DNA of 64,000 nucleotides, taken from contig JABCPU010000210.1 in the NCBI GenBank assembly GCA_016800925.1, positions 53,165-117,164 on the forward strand, read 5' to 3'. This DNA is from Suillus spraguei (Eukaryota > Basidiomycota > Agaricomycetes > Boletales > Suillaceae). The notes below the pieces were generated by a model. The model saw only the letters and a program-made list of their open reading frames with translations, was not told the DNA's origin and made no database searches. How positions within the stretch are numbered: position 1 is the stretch's first letter; every line of letters begins with the position of its first letter. Positions 1 to 12,442 of this stretch are shown piece by piece. The translations under genes were made by a program, and so were the position numbers.

Positions 1-3000
1 ATCAAGCTATCCGTGCTAAAATAACCTAGTGGTATATCAGATCCCGAGAGTGAACGAATTACTCCTTACTTGGACATCCCAGTGCGGAAGCTGGCGAGGA
101 GATACAATAGCGAGCATGTGACGAGTACATCAAGGAAAGTAGCTACGCTGAACCCCATGAATACGCTCCACCGTTTCATAAAAAAACCACCATCCTCCGG
201 GTTGTGGTTATATCTATTGACTATCAGCACTTCGCCATATTGAGGAAAACTTTGTTTACTCACACTAAATAAATCAAGACTAATTAAGTTGTGAGTCATC
301 GGTAAGAGCGGATACCGCTGAACACTCACTGAAAGAAGAACCTGAATGGGTTTTTTAAATCGAGCAGAGAGTATTCCCGTTGACCGATTGAGCTTACCTG
401 AACTTAAGATGACGACTATGCCCTAATCGACAAAGGAAATGAAAAAGGTTAGAATGCATCTTTCGATGGCAAACACACCGGTATTATACGAAAAATGACC
501 GACCGGTCCCTACCGACTAGATCCGCAACATCAGATCAAATGCATTGGTAAGGAAGAATAAGTTACCTATCCATATGCGATGAGAATACAGCCTATGAAC
601 CAAGAATGACTTAGTAGGGTGTTGCATCACAGTCCACATCAAACTCACAGATGGATCATGTAGACGGTGAGAACCTGCGAGTCTATGTCTGAGGCGGATC
701 GCAGAGCTTAAAAAATATGACTTACGTTGAATGCTACCTGGAGCTGCACGAATCCAATCAACACGATCATAGAATTTGCACAGAAGCCCTAAAAACTCAC
801 TCTCAAACTCCACACAACTTCTACGAGCGCACCGGTGTTCGCGAAGTTGGTCACCAAATAATAATAGACGCAATGGACGGTCAACGCCAGTTGCATAGCA
901 TCAAGTGTCCTATGTAAAACTATCTTGACGTGCCCGCCAATGCAACTCAAATGAATACATACCAAAGCAACAGGACCTGGTATAGGGTCAAACGCAGAAC
1001 TGAAGAGAAAAGAAGAGAAGACGTACGATGGACTTGTAAAATTTTGTCCATCTACCAGCGTGCGTCCGAACGTAGATAAAAGCTTGAATGTTGGTTACAC
1101 CAAAGAGCCTGTTTCATGAGGTATGGTACGACGACCGGAAGTGTTCAGCTTTATCTGCATAGCGAGCAAATTAATTTCACTAACAAAGCTGTGAGGATGC
1201 ACCCAATAAGAAATGCTCCGTAAGTGCTCCTGGGGTCAACATGGAGTTTGTCTGTTGTGACCTGCGTTGAGGAGGACATTCATGAATATCGCCGCGAGTC
1301 GAACCAGACAGCAACTGTATGTATTATAATCGCGTGAGCGAGTAGCACTTCGCCATTTGTATCAAGGCTTCTACTGACAGCTCACAGTATGACTCAGCGT
1401 GGGCTTTGGTTGGGAACACGTAAGAGGCGGACTGACTTATCAGGACTATTATTTCATCCAGTAGGATCGCCAGCGTACACACCAAGAAAAATCGCAGATG
1501 CGAGAGTTTTCGGATATTAACTGTCCGAATGTAACATGGGTTGACCGATACTTGGTGACTGGCCCATCCAGATAGCTCTCATGCAGCGTTATGCGTTGTA
1601 AAGGTAATCTCGGGAGCGAAGTACCATGATCCCTCAGCGCTCAGCAGTAACTTCGTGTGCTTGATACTAAGATCCTGCATATGCAAATCAGTGTGGTATA
1701 TAAGTACTCTGGTCTGGCTAAATAAACCCGTGTTTTTCTCCCTTATCTGCATGCAAAGGAACTAGGAACAAAAGCGTACGGAAAAGAGACCCGCGTGCTG
1801 AAGTCCTTTATCAAGGGATTGAGCGTTAGGGTGCGTGAGTTATGCAATGAAATAAAAATAGTAATCATATCTAGATAGCTTCCCCGCTGTCGAACGACAT
1901 GCTTATGGATGGCATCTGCAATGCGACGTGTTTGCATCATTATAATATTCAAGTAGGTGACTCATAGACCATGGGAAGACATAGGCAATGGCAGTCAATT
2001 CAGAAGACGAGATGTCGCAACTCACATATTCAGATTCATGTTCTTGCTGGCAAGCATCATGCAAGAGCGCAAATGACGAAACTGAATGAAAGCTCCCTCG
2101 TCAAATGCGATGAGCTTTGATCCAATGAGATACGCACAGTTAAATGAAGAAGCGATGACTATCGAGCCTCGTCGCAGGATAAGTCAATATGTGCCAATAT
2201 CACAAGAGTTGATAGAGGGATAACAACGTAAAATGGTATCTGTCGGAAGAGTGTCCTGCTCAACATAACCTGGCACGAGAGTCAAATCAACAGAGAACTC
2301 CATATCGGGTTGCCAGTGAGCAAAACGCGATATTGTGGACAGGCCAGTAAAGAACCGTGGGAATATAGAGAAGTAAAAATCAACTTGCTAGACGGGAAGG
2401 ATAAAGTTTGACCCAGTTGTCGTTCGCTGAAGCGTGGTTCTCGAGTAGGGTGCAAAAAGAAAAGATATGGGGAGTGCCGCGGCAGAAGTGACGTCAGTCC
2501 ATGGTTGGTCCAGATGGACACCGAGAATGATGAACATTTGATCCACGTGAAGTTCCTTAGTACGGCATGACTTGCTTCTTGCCGCAGCTCGCTGTAACCA
2601 GGCTATGATAGTAAGTATTATCGATAGATAGACATATCCATTGTCAATTGACCTGGCATTCCGCGGGCGCAGCACCTTATTCATCAAGAAGATCAGTCCA
2701 CATGGTCCACAGATTGATATCGGCCAAGAAGTGTTAATACAAATATTATTCATTGTACCGCTGACCAGCCAGAGCGTTCTCGACCTGCTTGGCAATGGTA
2801 CTCGCAGCAGTTCTTTGAAATCAAGCTGCTTCAAGCTTGTTATGCCGAGGAAGCGACATGCTCTTTACGTGATCCACCAAGCTAAAGCGCTAATTGGTCG
2901 AACCCTGATCAGTCAGGTCAATGTCCAATTTCCGGTTATCATCTTAACGCGTGCCACATTTAAGTCAATCAACGGTCAATGTCCACTTCTGCCCTTCGCT

Positions 3001-3025
3001 TTCTCGCTCACCGCGTCTATGATCC
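1..3025. other. No recognisable gene
   Basis: This stretch holds only short open frames on both strands, with no domain, no intron-consistent reading frame and no repeat boundary that I can recognise. It ends where the RAX1-like gene begins. It may be intergenic DNA or an old, unrecognisable repeat. Confidence 0.5.
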
Positions 3026-5126
3026 ATGCAACAGCAGGAAAGGCCGCCATCCTCAAGGCTCACACTAAAGGGCTTCCTAACTTTTCCGGTAAGTTACACG
3101 CGTACTTCTGTACAAGCCTACCTCACATCTTACCTCTGTAGCACCGAATTTGCAATCCACCCCCCTCAGTTGGAAAAGTACGCTCCTGTGGGGTAACTCC
3201 ATTCCTGGATGTCCGTCTTGACGACGTACTCGAACGCAAGCATCTTCCACCTCTCGGCCTAAAGGATTTCGAAGAATATCTTCTCTATGCCGAACAATCT
3301 CCCGAAAATCTCTACTTTTTGCTATGGCTCAAGGAGTATACCGCGCGTTACCACACCTGGGCCCAGCGTGCCAAAGCCTTAGGTGCCCCAACTCTTCATC
3401 ATACTCCTGCACGACCAGCCTTCCGCATTCCCCCATCCTCAGACCCATCGCTTGCTCTTTTTTATGCAAAAGCAAAGCAGACCTTCTTTATACCTGGCGC
3501 CGAGTATGAACTTGATGTCCCTTCAGATATTCTTGCTCCATTCCATTCTTCCACTCAGAACTCCCCGTTTTTCACCAGAGTTCGCAGGTCAACCCTTTCA
3601 AACCCACCAAGCGCACACCCAGATCCTGCAGTATTCATAGAGGTAGCATTAGAGGCGCGTGCTATGCTTAAGGAGTCCCTTTCACAGTTCGTTCGCGCAG
3701 CTTCTACCAATGTTGGCTCACGTAGAGCAGCTTGCGGTATTGCTGCTGGCATGCTATGTTTATGCGTTGCTGGAGTTTTGCCTCTTGTACTGACCTCCGG
3801 TGGTTGGGCCGGCGCTCCCCACGGACGCTGGTGGAGGCTATCAGCATTCCCCGGCGTGTGGCTTGGTCTCGTCTTGCTGTTCTCTAGTTTCAATGGAGTG
3901 AGTGAATTCCTTCCCTCCAAGTAATCACGCCTGAAGTAACTCTCCCTTTCACAGGTTTGTCTCATGGTGTATGTCTTTGGTGACTTGAGACAACTTCGAA
4001 AATTCGAGCTCGCTAGACCGGCTATATCAAAGCCGATGCCTGCTCCTGCCCCTGTGCTCACATCGATATCCGCACCGCTACCTCGCCCGCCAGCGCCCAG
4101 TAAGAAGCCTAGCTTCGTAATATCAAGGCATCACGACAGGCAGCATGATCCAGAATTCTGCTCCTCTAGGTCCTTCCAATCTGCACCATACACCCTTTCT
4201 GCCGAAGGACGCTCATTTTCGCGAGCCTCGGACTCGTATTCTGATACCGAACTATCCAGATCTTCAGAAGACGAAAATTCGTCAGAGTCTTCAGAAATTG
4301 AAATTTCTCCTGCCTACTTTGATGACGTGCCTGCACCCGAGGGTCCAGCTACAGCCACAGGCTTGCATCGATCTCATTACCGTTCCACGCAATCATCATC
4401 CATCACTTTCCCTTCCATGGCACATACTCGGCAACGCACAAACCCCGTGATGTTATCCTCACCCCTTGAATATCGTGCTTCCAACGGGAATATCAGAAAT
4501 AACTCGGCTGTGAAGCCGTTTAGCCTAGAGGACTCTGCTTCCTTCGGTCCCAGCGCAGCGTTCATTCGTCATGAGGTAGATCTCGATGCGGAAGATGATC
4601 CGACAGATCGTGTCCACAGGGGACGAGGCGGGAAAGAGGGTTTTGACTTCGATCTTCTTCCAAAGTCTGTCAAGGCAAACGCGATCCTGGCAGATAACGT
4701 TCGCCTCCCAAACAACCCTTCCCCCCTCCTGCCGCCGTCACTATCGCAAATCATATACCAACGCAATCTCCCCAAACTGAAACTCCCGTTCCTTCAAACA
4801 ATATCATCCGTTCTGCTATCGCACGCAGGCAGTATAAATGCAAGCGCACATATGCACCCCCGTTATCACTCGTTTCACAAACTTCTTCCGTCCAATCGCC
4901 TGATTCATCCACATCGTCTCCGACACCGAGTTCTAATCGCTCCCCCCTTGTCTCCTTCATGATTCCTTCTTTCACCGCGGGTGTTCCCGCTTTTAGGACA
5001 CCAATGACGCGTGTGCGGTCACCTGTGGTAATCCGAGCCCAGTGGGAAGTGGTCATCCGCTCTGCCGTCCTCGGACTGATTTGTGCCATACCATTGGTTG
5101 CTATTTTCGTCGGCGTTGTTCCGTGA
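3026..5126 (+). CDS. RGS-domain membrane protein, RAX1-like
   Basis: Probable polytopic membrane protein with an N-terminal regulator-of-G-protein-signalling (RGS) fold, the architecture of yeast Rax1, which acts in bud-site/polarity signalling. Exons are 3026-3088, 3142-3897 and 3955-5126; both introns are GT-AG (53 and 57 bases). The start at 3026 is the first ATG that splices into the open frame. The RGS part includes ENLYFLLWLKEYT. Two hydrophobic segments follow at about 3730-3980, the second ending in MVYVFGDLRQL. A long Ser/Pro-rich acidic linker leads to a last hydrophobic segment at the very C-terminus (about 5046-5123). The frame slips by one base inside or near the C6 run at 4721-4726. 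One added base makes the exon total 1992, about 663 residues. I read this as a consensus error. The family is inferred from architecture, so RAX1 orthology is moderate; the RGS call is firmer. Confidence 0.72.
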
Positions 5127-7227
5127 ATATGCGTTGCGCTCATCACAATCATCAGAACCTCGTCTTCTATGATTCCACCAGCGCCCCTTACTTCATTTCG
5201 CAGCTTTTTATTTGATAGAACGGCTTCATTTTCGTGTGCAGTACTTGCCGCATTTCATAACGTTCCTTCTATTCGCATCTTCATATTTTCTGTCCTAGTT
5301 TCTGCTAACTCTCGTTTAAAATACTTGCATGGGCTTTAGTCATTGTTGTACTCCGGTATTTGTTCTTGATCTACGAGTTGTCTGTAATAAAAGGCACTTA
5401 TACTCAAAAATCAAATAGCAGCCCGCAATGTTGTGAGACCTGTTTCCCTCCAGAATCATGTAGTGCTAGGTCTATCGTGCTCTGCTATTGAGATATGCAA
5501 AAGAATAGGGAGAGGTCGCAATGCGTACTACCGTAATTGCGTAGTGCATGACTTGGAGACTCTTGGATTCAAATTTCAAAGTACCGTGCATAATGCGGGG
5601 TTTGAAATTTGAAATGCGGTTCGCCTTCCAACTTGAACTTCGGGTGTATGAATATTTGTTCCCCCTGCAGACAAGGCCAGCGCGTCATTCTGCGGTCTGC
5701 CACCACACCGGTGACAGCATCGCTCCATACGAATCCCGAGGGCTGAAGCGCTGACATATGGCAAGCGTAAAAGTCCTCCTACACACAGTCCCGGGCGTGG
5801 GTTCTTCATTGCTCACTTCCTCAGCCAGCCTGACTTCCAGAATCAATAATAACTCGACTGTAGGCTGTCTTTCTACGATCTTAATTACGACTTTACCGTC
5901 ACTGCCGTGACCTGCCAGTGGTGAACAGACACCATTGCTGATGAGTCCTTTATGGTCACGTTCAATAGCCCAATTCAACATTTGACGTGACATTTGTTCA
6001 ATATCGTGATCTCAGCAAATAATCGAGGCTACCAAATCTCCTTTCAAAATTCTGTGCTGAGACACCCACATGGTGCAGTCGGCTGGCCACCGCCAAGATC
6101 CCAACACGCCGGCAAACATATCTCGCCACAACCAGGCCCCAATGCTAATCGCGCCTCTTCAACTGATCTAATTGGCACCGGTGACCTATCGGCGATGCGT
6201 CGGAGCGCTTGAGTTCGCTTTAGGCCATTCCAATCCTATTTGGAGTCATCACATGGGTCTTCAATCCTCCAGGAAAAGTCTTCACTCTGAGTATGGCTAC
6301 CTCGATGACTTTTTTTGCTTCAAATGACGCAGCTCAGTACATTCTCGGATGTTCCTAGTCGGAGTAGTCCCTCTTGCGTGAGCTGGTCCTGTGCCATCAC
6401 GACCGTTGTATTTCTTAGGTCTGTGTCATGAAACGCACTTGTTTTCGGTCGTGAGCTGATCTGACTCGTACTTTTTATCTTGAAGATTTCAGTTCGTGCA
6501 ATTCTGCGATAGCCATACGAGCTATGGTCGTTCTCACTTTCTCAGGTCTGCAGCGGGCTGATATGTGCATCTACGTGGTACTAAGTCATCTATGTTCGCT
6601 GACCGGCAGTACAGCAAGCTCCTGATTACTGACTCATTGTTACTGAATAGGAATGAAGCACGAAGTAGGTACAGCATACTTGGTTCTGGAATCCTCGGTC
6701 TCGATCATCGCGCGCCCTGACAAGATGTACATTCTCACTTTTTCTTCTGCACCGCACAGCGACGGTGTAAGAACATTCCTTCCAGGAACTAATTCTAGTC
6801 CGATTCTCTCGCACGGAATGCTTGGAATCAATCTTCCGAGTATGTATGTTTGAATTGCCGTGACAACTTAGCATTTGCACGGCTGTGGTGCACCTTGTTC
6901 AGTGGGGTAATGTGGCCGCCTTAGTGATCTTATGTTGTGTGCAAGTCATGGTTTGTGGTACGCCGTCATTCTTCAGTGCGTCGGCCGATAACCGCTAAAT
7001 TTTGCAGCGGATTTAATATCCAGATTCAGATGTCTGGGGCACTGAGCGACTGTCTGCGACGGCCGTGATCAATCGAGAAAACAACTGCTTTGAATCGGGA
7101 AACACTTGAAGCTGTATACCGCTGCAAGATATAAAAGCTGGAAGAGGGATGAATTCTCATTATAATCTTATCCTACATCTCAGTATTCTCCCGGCGAGAG
7201 CACTCTCACCTGTCGTGAATAATCACG
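5127..7227. other. Intergenic region upstream of laccase
   Basis: No gene recognised. Short open frames between 5550 and 6880 on both strands lack domains and have no plausible splice partners. The right end contains the laccase promoter. Confidence 0.5.
7129..7137 (+). promoter_or_regulatory. TATA box of the laccase gene
   Basis: The sequence ATATAAAAG lies about 90 bases before the laccase ATG, a normal distance for a short fungal 5' leader. No further regulatory element is claimed. Confidence 0.5.
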
Positions 7228-9469
7228 ATGCTTATTCCTGTTCTAATTGCTTGTCTTATTTCATCGATTAATGCTGCGGCCGTAGTATCGCGCTCGCAGT
7301 CTTACCCATTATCTCAACCCGCTGTAGTCGGCCCCAAAACCAGACTCACCGTAGGTAATAAGGTCATCGCTCCCGATGGCTTCGAACGCTCGTAAGTCTA
7401 TTGCCACGACACTCAAAGCTCACCCCTGATCTCCAACAGAGCAACTCTTGTCGATGGGATATTCCCTGGACCCTTGATTGCAGCTCAGAAGGTTGATTTC
7501 TGTTGACCTTCTTGCCGTGTACTAGTGCTGACCTAACAATAGGGAGATGATTTTGCCATTGAGGTGGTCAACGAACTCCGGGACGAGTCGATGTTCCTGA
7601 GTACCAGTGTCGTAAGCAGCACCGAATCATCGATATCATTAACAATTAACCTTGTTTGCTGCAGCACTGGCATGGTCTTTACCAGAACGGAACGAACTAT
7701 GCCGACGGGGCGTCATCCGTCACACAATGCCCCATCGCGCAGAATCACTCGTTTTTACACTCTTTCTCCGCCCCGAATCAGGCAGGCACTTACTGGTATC
7801 ACAGTCATTATTCCGTCCAATATGTAAGTATCACTTAAACCTTGCCCATACAGCGGAGGACTAACCTGTGGACCAGTGTGATGGTCTGAGGGCCCCTTGG
7901 TAATCTATGATCCTCATGACCCTTTAGCACACATGTACGACGTCGATGATGGTGAGCGAGAAATTGGTTCATATTAACCCCTCTGACCATCATGTGTTGA
8001 CAGCAAGTACCGTGATTACGCTTTCCGACTGGCAAGTTTTATGAATGCTGACAATCTTCCCGACTAAATTAGTATCACTAGGTATCATACTGTGGCCACC
8101 GTCTTGCGCTACGTTATAGGTAATACTGCCAGCTCTTCGCTCATCAATGGACTCGGTCGATACGCTGGCGGACCAATGTCTGCTCTTGCTGTGATCGCCG
8201 TCGAGCAGGGAAAGCGTTACCGCATGCGCCTGGTCTCAATATCGTGCGATCCCAACTTCCAGTTCTCCGTCGATGGCCACAACCTTACCGTCATCGAAGC
8301 GGACGGACAGCTGACCGAACCTCTGGTAGTAGATCAACTCCAGATTTTTGCGGGGCAGCGCTACTCTGTGGTTCTGGTAGCCGACAAACCAGTGGATAAT
8401 TACTGGATACGCAATCTTCCTAATACAGCGAATGCTTCCTATGAGGGAGGGGCAAACTCTGCTATCCTGCGTTACAAAGGTGCCCGCAAGGTCGAACCGG
8501 CTACCGTTGATACCGCACCCCAAAGTCCGTTGACAGAGACCAACTTGCATACTCTGATCAATCCTGGTGCCCCTGGTATTCCAGAGTATGGGAAAGCAGA
8601 TATCAACCTCAACCTTGAGGTTTCCGTCCTCAACGGAACTTTTTATGTTAATAATGCCACATTCAAACCTCCCACCGTTCCTGTTCTACTCCAAATTCTC
8701 AGCGGAGCTCAAGAAGCGTCTCGGCTGCTCCCAAACGGGAGCGTCATTGTTCTCGATGCCAACAAAGTGGTAGAGTTGACATTGTCAACAACTGGTCAAG
8801 GTGGACCCGTACGTCCTTTCCATTCCTTCCACATTTATGTACTTGATATATATTTTACCAGCATCCTATACACCTTCACGGGGTCAGTTCGCCGTGATTT
8901 TGATGGCATGTCTGGCTGGTTCTGATATGATCATTAGCACTCCTTTGATGTCGTACAGAGCGCGGGCAACAATACCCTTAATTACGTGAACCCAGTTCGT
9001 CGCGATGTGGTAAGCACTGGCAGCCCTGGGCAGCAAGTGGTGATACGCTGGGTGACCGACAATTCTGGCCCCTGGTTTTTGCATTGGTGTGTCATCATGT
9101 TTATTAAACTATCAAGAACAGCACTAACTCTGAACCAAAAGTCACATTGATTGGCATCTCGAAGCGTATGTGTGAATTTTTTTGTAAAATAAATGGCTAA
9201 TATTTTACACCTAGCGGTCTTGCCGTGGTAATGGCGGAAAGTCCATCAGTTACCCACGCGCATCTGAACCACATACCGCGTAGGTCGTACATGAAGAACC
9301 CTAAAATCCTATGACTAAACTGATTACAGATGCATGGGATCAATTATGTCCGACTTTTGACTCTCTAACGCCCTCGCAGTTGGGGGGTGGAGGTCTCAAG
9401 TCTTATGAAGAAGCAGCTAATATTTCCACTCTTCTTTACCCACCACCGCCCCTGCCTTTGATAAAGTAA
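7228..9469 (+). CDS. Laccase (secreted multicopper oxidase), one apparent frameshift
   Basis: Extracellular benzenediol:oxygen oxidoreductase that oxidises phenols while reducing O2 to water; it acts in lignin, pigment or phenol chemistry. Exons: 7228-7391, 7440-7491, 7543-7611, 7665-7823, 7877-7951, 8004-8031, 8082-8808, 8862-8882, 8938-9086, 9142-9165, 9215-9279, 9330-9469. The N-terminus [13 protein letters not shown] is a signal peptide. All copper-site signatures are present: HWHG, WYHSH, HPIHLHGH (encoded across a 21-base microexon) and [11 protein letters not shown] followed by Leu at the axial type 1 position. Exon 5 should read [13 protein letters not shown], but only three G occur at 7890-7892 where four are needed, giving an immediate TAA. 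With one extra base the exon total is 1674 (557 residues), normal for a laccase. A consensus error is therefore more likely than a dead gene. Exon 7 holds the whole middle cupredoxin domain in one open frame. Confidence 0.93.
8032..8081 (+). other. GC-AG intron in laccase
   Basis: The splice giving the laccase motif SDWYHTVA requires cutting at CTG/GCAAGT and rejoining at CTAG/G. The donor is GC, not GT, while the rest of it matches the consensus. No in-frame GT donor nearby restores the motif. Confidence 0.8.
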
Positions 9470-10339
9470 TCGGCGTCCGACTTGATGATTTTTTACTACA
9501 TAGTGTTTGCAGGACAGCCTGCATGCGGTCGATTTTTTTCCAGATCCTGCTGGGTCATTTTCTAGCATAAGTTTCTTGTCCTGTCATAATACAGTGCTAC
9601 ATAATAATATTAATCACGAGAATGCTGCTGACCCATTAATATAGGATATGATTGATGGTTAGCTTTAGTTGTGTCATGTCTACTTAATGTATCCAATGCA
9701 CGAAGAACCATATTTCAAATACCATCATGTGGTTACGCCACGCGGTTCTGGCCGTTCAGAATCCCTGTAAATTGTAATTGTTAAGATTCTGCACCTCAAC
9801 CGATAAGAAGGCCCACATACATTGAAGGCCCGAAACCACCCCCACCAAAGTTATCCATGCCGGACAATCGCAGCATGGCATGACAGGACATATAGTGTAT
9901 GTCGTCGTCACACATTGTGTTGGATCAGCTGGAGGAAAGCAATCGAGAAATAAATTATATCGTACGAAGATCAAGATCGCACGCAACCAATGTGATGATC
10001 TTCGACATCTGCCGCGATTCCATTGCTAACTCGAATCCAGGAGGTAAGCCATTCACTGCGCACTGTAAGCTGGTTATATTGTTAAAAATTCAGAAAAGGC
10101 CACATAAGTCGACTTGTATCCCGAGGAATTGTTCTACGGAACTTCAGATCTTAGATATTTGATATTTGGCCACCGAATCTCGACAGAGATGCGTTATTTC
10201 ATATGTTCGATAGCGCGGGGGATGACGCCTTTCGCTTCCCAGATCAGAATTCGAGAACGACCGTCCAATCTTGACCCCAACCTCAGTTGGAAGTATTAGC
10301 CACCGGCTCATGCCTGACAACACCCTTGGCACCACTTAG
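9470..10339. other. Spacer between laccase and the transposon island
   Basis: AT-rich sequence containing the laccase 3' end. No gene, tRNA or repeat was recognised; the short open frames on both strands have no coding character. Confidence 0.45.
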
Positions 10340-10392
10340 CATCAGTAAAAACCCACGGTTCTTAATCTGTCTTAATCAGCTTAACTGACTTA
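10340..10392 (+). repeat. Left terminal inverted repeat of the outer element
   Basis: Starts CATCAGTAAAAACCC and matches the reverse complement of 39224-39280. It is interrupted after ACTGACTTA by a MITE. The terminus seems to resume at 11071 with GCTGAAAACTTG, which also has its partner in the right end at about 39209-39223. Confidence 0.7.
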
Positions 10393-11068
10393 AGGTAGAT
10401 GACTTGCAAATCCAACGAACATCACATGATGTGACCATGTTGTGACGCTGTGCAGATAACCTCTTGCTGAATGTGCGACTGTGCCGACTGTGCTAAGATG
10501 ACATTATGTGCAGGTACTACTTGAGCATTAAGGAATATGTAGCAAGTAATACATCTGTCAGACAGATTTCACAGACTCAGTTGGGTGAAAATCATCAAAC
10601 TCCTTCATGATGCTCTCTGGAAGCATGGCTATGCAACAGCATAAGACTCTAATCTTGACTCCGAAGTTAAGCTATTCACATCATTTCATCATTTTCTATG
10701 TCTGATCCACTGGTTCTAGCTCGTTTCAATGCTCTCCATGCTGCAAGGTTTTTACTCCAGTGCTTTTGACCTTTGGTCTTGTGGCTGCCCATTACACAGA
10801 AGATAGGATGGCATGTGCGGCAACACAGCGGACTTTTACTTTAGGCTTTGCAAACCTATTCAGAACACTGAAAACTTCACTTCTTTTGCATCTCACAACT
10901 TACAATAATTTTGAAAACACTTGATGGTGCGTTACTATATTCTACATCAACAAGCATAGGCATTTTTTATTTCACTGCATTGTTAATTAGTTGTTATTTT
11001 TTTCAGTTTTGTCACGGATTTGTAATGTTAGTCATGTGATGTTCATTGGATTTGCAAGTCATCTACCT
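10393..11068. mobile_element. MITE with about 40-base inverted termini, TA duplication
   Basis: Both ends carry AGGTAGATGACTTGCAAATC in inverted orientation, continuing into CAACGAACATCAC with few differences. TA flanks each end. No transposase frame is present inside, so the element is non-autonomous. A TA duplication suggests mobilisation by a Tc1/mariner-type enzyme; that assignment is inference. The insertion splits the left terminus of the outer element. Confidence 0.75.
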
Positions 11069-11445
11069 TAGCTGAAAACTTGTCAGCTCTCTCCTGCATC
11101 ATTCACTTGGCATATCCCATATTTTTTTAGTGTGAAATATAATAAAACATGCATATATGTTGGCAGTCGCGTCATTTTTTTTGTTCAATTAGGAAACTTG
11201 AGACTTAGTGAAAATTGTACTATCATCTAGTATACTCAACAGTTGGCACTATACAACATGCAGAATCAGCCATGATGTCAAACTTGCAGCAATCTGACTA
11301 CATGAATGTGAACTTTTGAGCCTTCCGGACATACTGGATTGCTGTGGATTTCAGAACAGACTTGGTTTTGCATTGTGAAACTCTGGTGGGAAACTGGTGA
11401 TGTCATCAACCCTCAGCCTCACAGAGTACTCCATGGTTGTGTGCA
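11069..11445. other. Left arm of the outer element
   Basis: No coding capacity is seen. It begins GCTGAAAACTTGTCAGCTC, matching the inner part of the right end, and so belongs to the outer element rather than to unique host DNA. Confidence 0.4.
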
Positions 11446-11751
11446 TGACAAAACTAAGTAAAAGCAGCATATACCGCGCTCAGCCACTATCCAAGGGAAG
11501 GATTGACAAAATCAGATGAGTTTGCACCTTTGGCGAAGTATGCACCTCACTGTGCCTTTTTGTGCCTTTCGTGACTTTTGCACTTGACCAACTTCATTGC
11601 ATCTCATCACGCTGACAAAACCAGATGAGTTAGCACCTTTGGTGAAGTGTGCACCTCACTGCACCTTTCTCATGCCTTTCGTGTTTGACTGCGCTTCATT
11701 GCGCTTCATTGTGTTTTGTTGCACTCTATTGCACTTAATTGCATGCATGCT

Positions 11752-11923
11752 TAAGCATGCCTTGGAGGTGCTCGGGTGCACATGTAATAGTGGGGAGGTT
11801 AGGGATTTCTCAAGCAAGCCTCATGGTGTCTTAGTGAGCTCATTTTTCTTATCATATAATGGACCCTTGTCATGTAATTTTCCCTCAGTCGTTCTCTCAT
11901 CCTTTCTTTGGATAGCAGCTGAG
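11752..11923 (+). repeat. Direct repeat unit, copy A
   Basis: Closely similar to 21264-21435, sharing GGTTAGGGATTTCT, CAAGCCTCATGGTGTCTTAG and TCTTATCATATAATG. Differences are mostly transitions. It is the subterminal unit of the composite DNA element. Confidence 0.8.
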
Positions 11924-11967
11924 GTATGCACTTACTGTCACTAATATTTACTTTATGTCTGACTATG

Positions 11968-12441
11968 TGTTACAATCGTACGTGCCCCTATTCATTTTCT
12001 AGTCTCCTTTGTCTTGTATATTACATAACATGACTCTGACTCATATGCTCAATGTATCTGTACTATAGTAAGCCTTTCTTCTTTGGATATGTACTTACAT
12101 TCTCATGTCTCTCTTGGTCCGTGCGCACATATTGGCTTATTTAAGCATGTTGTATTATGCTTGTATACTTTACTTTAATCTTACTGGGTTTTACCTGGAA
12201 TATCCTTCGCTTAGGTCCCCAACCTAAGTCGTCTGAATCATCTCTAAGTCTAAGCACTCCTTAGTCTTAGTCTCTATTCTACCAATTGTCTTAGAGTTGC
12301 AACTCTTCGACCGAACCCTTGATCCTACTTGGAATCCTTCCTAAGTAGTAGTCTCTGTTCTCTTTTGAACATAGTCGAACTTCCCAGCAGACTGTCTGTG
12401 TCTTATCACTGTTGCTGGTGACGCCACCCCAGTTCATAACA
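11968..12441 (+). repeat. 5' LTR of Gypsy element 1
   Basis: Begins TGTTACAATCG and ends CATAACA. Paired with 20674-21147. Five bases CTATG precede it and recur after the 3' LTR. Confidence 0.96.
12138..12182 (+). promoter_or_regulatory. LTR promoter: TATA-like box and predicted transcript start
   Basis: TATTTAAG at 12138 lies 34 bases before ACTTTAATCTT at 12172-12182. The latter is complementary to the primer site just after the LTR, which in Tf1-type elements marks the first bases of the transcript. Element 2 has the same spacing. Confidence 0.6.
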
Positions 12442-12442
12442 A

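Noticed and set aside
1280..1320. A tRNA-like GTCGAACC segment
   Set aside because: No acceptor stem or D-arm can be formed around it, and no other tRNA T-loop consensus was found in the window.
3142..3230. Apparent frameshift before the RGS domain of the RAX1-like gene
   Set aside because: An alternative reading (TEFAIHPPQLEKYAPVG) stops at TAA. Splicing 3088 to 3142 with the ATG at 3026 gives an unbroken frame into VTPFLDVRLDDV, so no lesion is needed here.
7228..9469. Laccase pseudogene
   Set aside because: Only one base is missing, in a G run, while twelve exons, all splice sites and all copper ligands are intact, and the same kind of slip recurs in essential neighbouring genes.
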